Shown here in pieces: positions 58,486 to 64,000 of a DNA stretch of 64,000 bases. The notes under the pieces were generated by a model. It searched no databases, had not been told where the DNA came from, and saw only the letters and a list, made by a program, of their open reading frames with translations. The stretch comes from Oscillospiraceae bacterium. GTDB taxonomy: Bacteria > Bacillota > Clostridia > UBA1381 > UBA9506. The stretch is from contig SVJQ01000001.1 of NCBI GenBank assembly GCA_015068905.1, positions 169,104 to 233,103 of the forward strand, in the 5' to 3' direction. The translations under genes and the position numbers were made by a program. Position 1 is the first letter of the stretch. The number at the start of each line of letters is the position of its first letter.

Positions 58486-61400
58486 ATGAAGCAAGTTAGA
58501 GCAATTGTTTGCACATTGCTGGTATTGTTTACGTTTATCTCTGTCATTCCGGTTGCGCCTGTGACCGCAGCAACTGCGGTCGCAGACAATCCGACCTTTA
58601 TCTATATATATAAAGATTATGAAGCACAAAATGAGGGCGAGTTTCCGTATGGCTTGGGTCAAAGAAGAAATTCTGAGTACGGCGTTCCTTTTCTCTCCGG
58701 CATGGTACGGAGCGATTCGTGTTATGTCACTCAAAAGCCGGAAAATGATGGTACACCCAATAAGGCTGCGGTTTTTAAGGGTGCCAAGGGTCAAAGCGTA
58801 GCAGAAGCTAAGCTTTCTCTGATGCATCGCCCCATTAAAGAAAATTTTGTGTTAAGTTTTAAGACACAGGTGAACGATACAACTCAGAATCGTTTGATGA
58901 AAATGCATTATGATGTTGTGGATTATCATGGTACATATTTCGGCGAATATTGTGAGTTTAATGATTTTATTGTTATCAATGATAAGATTACGATTAATGG
59001 AACAACCGTTTTAGATAAAGTTCAGAAAGATACCTGGTATGATATTGATATTCTGATTCATCGTTCCCGTAGTTCTGCTGATGTTTATATTGATGGTAAA
59101 TTGGCAAAATCCGGGGTACAGTTGCCGAATATAAAATATAATGTTTCAGCGTTTGCGCTGCATCGTCCGGATGCTGATGGTTCTGACTGGTATTTTGACG
59201 ATGTAAAAGTCTATATTGCTGACAGCATTTTACCGGATGAAAAACTCAAAGCAGATTGGGATGAATATCGCGCTAATGAGTGGGCAGTGCCGGAAATGGT
59301 AGATACAGGTATTCGTACCATTTACGATATGCATGCTTATCACACAACTTATAATAAGTTTATTATGTGTGTTAACGGTATTCGTTTTTATAAAGATAAC
59401 AAGTTCTATGTTATGCCTCAGGCATTAAGAGAAAAGGATGGCAAGATATTTGTTCCGGTAAGAGCATTTGCTGAATCTTTTGGTGCTGCGGTTGGATATG
59501 AAAATGGAACGATTACAATTGAAAAAGACGGCAAAACCATGAAGGTAGTACCGGGGAGCGATATTTACTATATAAATGACAGCCCCTCTAAGCTTTATGA
59601 GCCTGTTTATCTTGAGAACGGCAACGCTATGATTCGGCTTGAGGTTATATCGAACTTTTTTGGCGTAACCTTTGAGCGCTATGATGATATTGTTTCCTTT
59701 AGCGGTCCTCTGGAAATTCCATATACTGAGCTTGACCCCATTCCATACCTGATGGAACAGTTTACGGTAACTGAGCGCGTTATGGACAGAATCCGTATGA
59801 AGCTAATCTTTGACACACCATCTGCATCAGAGGTTTTAGAAGATTTTGCAAACGCAAGTCACGGTGGTAAGCATCCTTACATCCGCTTTACTGATTTTGA
59901 ACAGATTAAGGAAAACATGAAGCGTGAAGCAGCTTATGAGCGTGTTGTAAATGATATTATCAAATTTGCAGATAAATTACTGGAGACACCGGACCCCGAT
60001 ACCGGCAAGCCTCCCTGGATTGTTCAGCATAAATTAAAGGCAAACGGCGCTACATTCTACGGCATTGAGGAAGTTCGAAACATTGGTATGTATTGCTCCT
60101 TTGCCTATAAAATGACAGGGGATAAGAAATATAAGGATTATTTATGGCTGCAGATTGAAGCCATGAGTGACCCTGAGTCCTTCCCTGATTTACTTCCGGT
60201 TACCAATAACTTAAACCTGGGCCGTCCGGCTTATGGTCTTTATGCAGCATATGACTGGCTCTACGATGACTGGACAGAAGAGGAGCGGGCAATCCTTGAG
60301 GAAGAAATTTACCGTCTCGTACTTGTTCCGGGTATAATGTCCTATCAGTTCCAGAATCATACCAACTGGGTTATGTGGTCTTATGGCTATACTAACACGG
60401 CTTTTATTGATGGCGGCGGTATTATGGGCTGTGCTATGGCGCTCCTTGATAAATATCCAGAGCTTTGCGCACAGTTAGTTTCCAGTATACTTGATACTCT
60501 CCAGCATCCCTTTGATGCGTTTAAAAATGATGGCTCATGGGAAGAGGGCAGTGGTTACTGGAGTTATTCTGTAGAAGATATTCCTATGGCAATTAATGCA
60601 GCCTTGACATGTCTGGAAGATGATTATGGATTAATTTCTGCCCATGGTATGGCTCAAACTGCGTATTTTGTCAGTGGTATGTCTGGTGCAATTGGTTCAT
60701 TCCCCTTTGGCGATGATTATATTGCTGGATGGAACTCTTCTTATTTAATGTTCCATGCCCGTCAGTTTAATGATCCCAAAATGGCAGCCTACTATAAACC
60801 TAGTGCAACGGGCTTTAACTCAATTGAAAACTGGGTTTGGGACGAGGAAATAGGTGGCACCGGCGCTTTTGACGTTAATTCGTTACCTGATGATAACTAT
60901 TGGGTTGGCTGGGAAAATGCCGTTATGCGTAGCGGACGTGCCAATGGTGATACCCAGGCGGTTTTGCATGGCGGCTACACAGTAGGACCCCATACCCATG
61001 TAGATAGTGGCTCCTTCCAGTTTGATATGTTAGGCGTTCGTTGGGCAGGAGATGTTCCTAAAGATGATTATTATGTTGCTAACCGTGCACCCGCAGGGGT
61101 TGACCCTTATGCTTATGTTGATATGTTTTATCGCGGCAAAGCAGAAGGGCACAATACGGTTGTTGCCAACATGACAAATAGTATTGATATGGAATCCCAG
61201 TCTTTTGTTCCAATAGTCAAAAAGGAATTTACAGACATTGGTTCTTATGCCATTGCCGATATGACACAGACAAACAAGGTTTACGATATTGCTGTCCGCG
61301 GCATGCGCCTTGACAAGGTTACAGGTAACCTCATTGTTCAGGATGATTTTACAGCCAAAGAGCCTTCTGAATTTTTGTGGTCAATGCATACCACAGCTGA

Positions 61401-62427
61401 TATTCAGATTGCTGAAGACGGCCGTTCTGCCATTTTAACAGAGCAGAAGATGCAGGGTGGCGAAGTAATTAAAACAGGTAAACGAATTTGGATGGGCATT
61501 ATTTCAGAGGATGATCATAAGCTTGGAAAAATGAAGGCAGAGCCTTTAGAGGGTTACTATGATATCCCCACTTGGCAGACTCCGCTTAGTCCGGGTAACG
61601 AGCTTAATGATTGCCCGATTCAGTGGCATAAGCTGATTATTCAGGATAAGGACACAACCAGATTTAAAGTTTCTGTTGGCTTTGCGCCCCTTGCTGAGGG
61701 GGAAACTGTTCCCTCTGTTATGCCGACATACATCCCCATGGAAAAATGGAAGTTTGAAACGTCGGAGCGTGCACAGGCAACTGGTATTACGGTTGATGGG
61801 GAACCCCTTGCAAACTTTGACCCTGATGTGTATACCTATGATATCAATGTGATGACAGAGAAAACGCCTATTCCTAAAATTCATGTTACAAGTGATGAGT
61901 ATGAGGTAGAAATGCGTGAAGCAACAGTTTCTCCCGGCACATCAACAGCTCTCCTTAAGAAGGATGGCGAGATTATTGGTAAATATACCTTTGTTATCAC
62001 TCCCTTAAATGACACAACAACCTTCTTAAATGACAAACAAATTCCCATTGTTGGATACACGGCACCAAATGAACCTGAACCTGCTAATCCGGCAAAGAAT
62101 CTGTTTGACGGCTTATTGACAACGAAACTTGCTACCGATGATAATGAAGGTGCTGTTACTTTAGATTTTGGTAGTGTGAAAGAGGTTTATGATGTCAAAA
62201 TGGCTTTCCTTGATGGAAATTTCCGTAAAGAGTACTTTATTATTTACTACTCAACAGACGGTGTGAACTTTACTGAATGTTACAGAGGTAGTTGTTCGGG
62301 AACAACATCAGAACACGAAAGCTATGTAATTGATGTAAATGCACGTTATATTCGTGTACAGTTCCAGGGAAACAGTGGAGGCACTAAATGGGTTAGTCCT
62401 TCGGAACTCTGTGCATTTACAAAGTGA
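58486..62427 (+). CDS. Exported heparinase II/III-like polysaccharide lyase with copper amine oxidase N-terminal-like domain and C-terminal F5/8C (discoidin)-like domain
   Basis: 'VNGIRFYKDNKFYVMPQALREKDGKIFVPVRAFAESFGAAVGYENGTITIEKDGK'; 'HTNWVMWSYGYTNTAFIDGGG', 'GGYTVGPHTHVDSGSFQFDMLGVRWAGDVPKDDYY'; C-term 'KNLFDGLLTTKLATDDNEGAVTLDFGSVKEVYDVKMAF'. Confidence 0.82.
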   Translation: MKQVRAIVCTLLVLFTFISVIPVAPVTAATAVADNPTFIYIYKDYEAQNEGEFPYGLGQRRNSEYGVPFLSGMVRSDSCYVTQKPENDGTPNKAAVFKGAKGQSVAEAKLSLMHRPIKENFVLSFKTQVNDTTQNRLMKMHYDVVDYHGTYFGEYCEFNDFIVINDKITINGTTVLDKVQKDTWYDIDILIHRSRSSADVYIDGKLAKSGVQLPNIKYNVSAFALHRPDADGSDWYFDDVKVYIADSILPDEKLKADWDEYRANEWAVPEMVDTGIRTIYDMHAYHTTYNKFIMCVNGIRFYKDNKFYVMPQALREKDGKIFVPVRAFAESFGAAVGYENGTITIEKDGKTMKVVPGSDIYYINDSPSKLYEPVYLENGNAMIRLEVISNFFGVTFERYDDIVSFSGPLEIPYTELDPIPYLMEQFTVTERVMDRIRMKLIFDTPSASEVLEDFANASHGGKHPYIRFTDFEQIKENMKREAAYERVVNDIIKFADKLLETPDPDTGKPPWIVQHKLKANGATFYGIEEVRNIGMYCSFAYKMTGDKKYKDYLWLQIEAMSDPESFPDLLPVTNNLNLGRPAYGLYAAYDWLYDDWTEEERAILEEEIYRLVLVPGIMSYQFQNHTNWVMWSYGYTNTAFIDGGGIMGCAMALLDKYPELCAQLVSSILDTLQHPFDAFKNDGSWEEGSGYWSYSVEDIPMAINAALTCLEDDYGLISAHGMAQTAYFVSGMSGAIGSFPFGDDYIAGWNSSYLMFHARQFNDPKMAAYYKPSATGFNSIENWVWDEEIGGTGAFDVNSLPDDNYWVGWENAVMRSGRANGDTQAVLHGGYTVGPHTHVDSGSFQFDMLGVRWAGDVPKDDYYVANRAPAGVDPYAYVDMFYRGKAEGHNTVVANMTNSIDMESQSFVPIVKKEFTDIGSYAIADMTQTNKVYDIAVRGMRLDKVTGNLIVQDDFTAKEPSEFLWSMHTTADIQIAEDGRSAILTEQKMQGGEVIKTGKRIWMGIISEDDHKLGKMKAEPLEGYYDIPTWQTPLSPGNELNDCPIQWHKLIIQDKDTTRFKVSVGFAPLAEGETVPSVMPTYIPMEKWKFETSERAQATGITVDGEPLANFDPDVYTYDINVMTEKTPIPKIHVTSDEYEVEMREATVSPGTSTALLKKDGEIIGKYTFVITPLNDTTTFLNDKQIPIVGYTAPNEPEPANPAKNLFDGLLTTKLATDDNEGAVTLDFGSVKEVYDVKMAFLDGNFRKEYFIIYYSTDGVNFTECYRGSCSGTTSEHESYVIDVNARYIRVQFQGNSGGTKWVSPSELCAFTK

Positions 62428-62444
62428 AAGATTGGTGATGTTGA

Positions 62445-64000
62445 ATGAAAAAACTATTATCTTGGGTAATAACCATTACCTTGCTCTTATCTCTGACACC
62501 GGCTTTGCCGGTGTCAGCAGATGGTGAAGCTTATGCTGTTTTGGGCGTGCAGAATGGTGACAGAATTATCCTAAACCCCGAAGTGGATGGTTACAACACA
62601 ATGCAGCATAAAGTGACGATTGTTGACAGTGATCAGGTATCAACAAACATGTTCTCATCTGCAGGGAATGCACACCTGACAGATTCGGTGAACTTTACTT
62701 TAGAACCGACAGCAACCGGCATTGATTCTGTTGCATTCGCTATTGACGGCACAACGGTTTTAACGGATAGCGAGGCGCCCTATGAATTTGTTTTTGGGGC
62801 GGAACAAAAAGGTGAGCATACCCTGACCGCTACCGTTAATAAAACAGAGGGCGGTACCGAGGTTAAAACCATTGACTTTGAGGGTATTTTAGGCGAAACT
62901 CACGATTCACGTGTGGTTAACTATAATTCCGGCACGTTGGATGCAACCAACACCCCGACCTTTAACGGTGCAGTCTCCCGTGGTGAAACCATTGAAAATG
63001 GCGCTCTGAAGCTCTCAGACGGCAATGGTATCACAACAGCTTGGTTTCAACCGGATGTTAAGACAGACGAAATGGAATTGGGCGATACTAAACTTTTCTA
63101 TATTGACTATGATTTAAAGAAAAGTGCTGCAGCGGTACATTTTGCGCTTCAAACCTCGCGCAGCTTCAGAGCATCAAACCTTTCCGGTTCCAACTATCTC
63201 CAAGGTGGATTCCCGACAGACGAGTGGGTACACGTTACCGTTGTTGCAGACTATGAACGCGGTTGGTTTAGTGCTTATCTGAATGGCATTCAGTTCAAGA
63301 GCTATTCTCAGGCAACAACCATGCTTGCGTCTACATCAGGCTTAGTTACAGATAGTATTACGCCGCAGTTTAACGGTGGGGACCTTTATATTGATAACTA
63401 TACTGTTCGTACTTATGACACGATGGTGCTGAAGAATTATGCACTTTTAGGCGTGCAGGATGGCGACCGTGTTATTCTGAATCCTCAGGTAGATGGTTAT
63501 ACAGAATTTCAGCACAAGGTAACGGTTGTCAATGATGATCAGATATCAACCAAACTGTCATCAAACGGCACCTTAACAGATACTGTTAATTTCACACTAT
63601 CACCGCAAGCAACCGGCATCGCCTCAGTTGATTTTGCTATTGATGGTAACGTGGTTGCAACTGACAATACATACCCCTATGAATTTGTATTGGGTGGTGA
63701 GTACAAAGGTGAACACACCCTGACTGCAACGATTACCCGTGCAGCAGGTGGCACAGTGGTCAAAACTGTTAACTTTGAGGGTATTATCGGCGAGGCTCAC
63801 GATTCTCGCTCGGTTAACTACAATTCCGGCGTTTTAGATGAAAGTAACAGACCCACCTTTAACGGCGTTGTGTCCCGTGGTGAAGCTATTGAAAACGGCG
63901 CGCTGAAACTCTCTGACGGTAACGGCATCTCAACAGCCTGGCTGCAGCCGGATGTACAGACAAATGAACTGCGACTAGGTGATACTAAGCTTTTCTATGT
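62445..64000 (+). CDS. Exported protein with ~302-aa tandem internal repeats (3' truncated by window edge; absent from ORF track)
   Basis: ATG at 62445: MKKLLSWVITITLLLSLTPALPVSADGEAYAVLGVQNGDRIILNPEVDGYN...; open to base 64000. Second repeat starts 'YALLGVQDGDRVILNPQVDGYT' at 63438. Confidence 0.85.
   Translation, partial: MKKLLSWVITITLLLSLTPALPVSADGEAYAVLGVQNGDRIILNPEVDGYNTMQHKVTIVDSDQVSTNMFSSAGNAHLTDSVNFTLEPTATGIDSVAFAIDGTTVLTDSEAPYEFVFGAEQKGEHTLTATVNKTEGGTEVKTIDFEGILGETHDSRVVNYNSGTLDATNTPTFNGAVSRGETIENGALKLSDGNGITTAWFQPDVKTDEMELGDTKLFYIDYDLKKSAAAVHFALQTSRSFRASNLSGSNYLQGGFPTDEWVHVTVVADYERGWFSAYLNGIQFKSYSQATTMLASTSGLVTDSITPQFNGGDLYIDNYTVRTYDTMVLKNYALLGVQDGDRVILNPQVDGYTEFQHKVTVVNDDQISTKLSSNGTLTDTVNFTLSPQATGIASVDFAIDGNVVATDNTYPYEFVLGGEYKGEHTLTATITRAAGGTVVKTVNFEGIIGEAHDSRSVNYNSGVLDESNRPTFNGVVSRGEAIENGALKLSDGNGISTAWLQPDVQTNELRLGDTKLFY

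Overview
The window is a 64 kb segment of a sporulating Firmicute/Clostridia-type genome (SpoIIID, SLH S-layer proteins, AGGAGG ribosome-binding sites, LplA/LplB/YtcP-type sugar ABC transport). It is almost entirely a carbohydrate (glycan) acquisition and degradation region. It is built from repeated modules: minus-strand AraC-family regulators at module borders, plus-strand catabolic operons (phosphotriesterase-like, FucI-like isomerase, HAD phosphatase, DUF5107, GH1, GH123-like, ceramidase-like, sugar isomerase/epimerase, APH/NahK-like kinase, D-lyxose isomerase, PfkB kinase, GH2), and a large set of exported SLH, lectin-like and GH-like proteins. A c-di-GMP module (GGDEF gene, c-di-GMP-I riboswitch with terminator, EAL gene) and spoIIID sit in the middle. 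The observations I rate highest are: (1) a twice-occurring paired-palindrome operator (AATCCTAGGATT x2, about 21 bp apart) with the same geometry relative to the -10 upstream of two separate glycan-uptake units; (2) a two-gene S-layer cassette (SLH/Asp-Gly-linker protein plus a ~890 aa uncharacterised protein) present twice; (3) a tandem pair of uncharacterised VWGHxTN/FDDF proteins; (4) paired SLH/GH-like and Ig/GH-like modular proteins plus a novel lectin-like domain family; (5) a c-di-GMP-I riboswitch with a 20-bp terminator stem feeding an EAL phosphodiesterase; (6) a ~283-bp MITE-like element with terminal inverted repeats; (7) a structured 5' UTR candidate upstream of an SLH operon. No tRNA, rRNA, CRISPR array, prophage or transposase was seen. 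All family calls come from reading the translations by eye, not from database searches.
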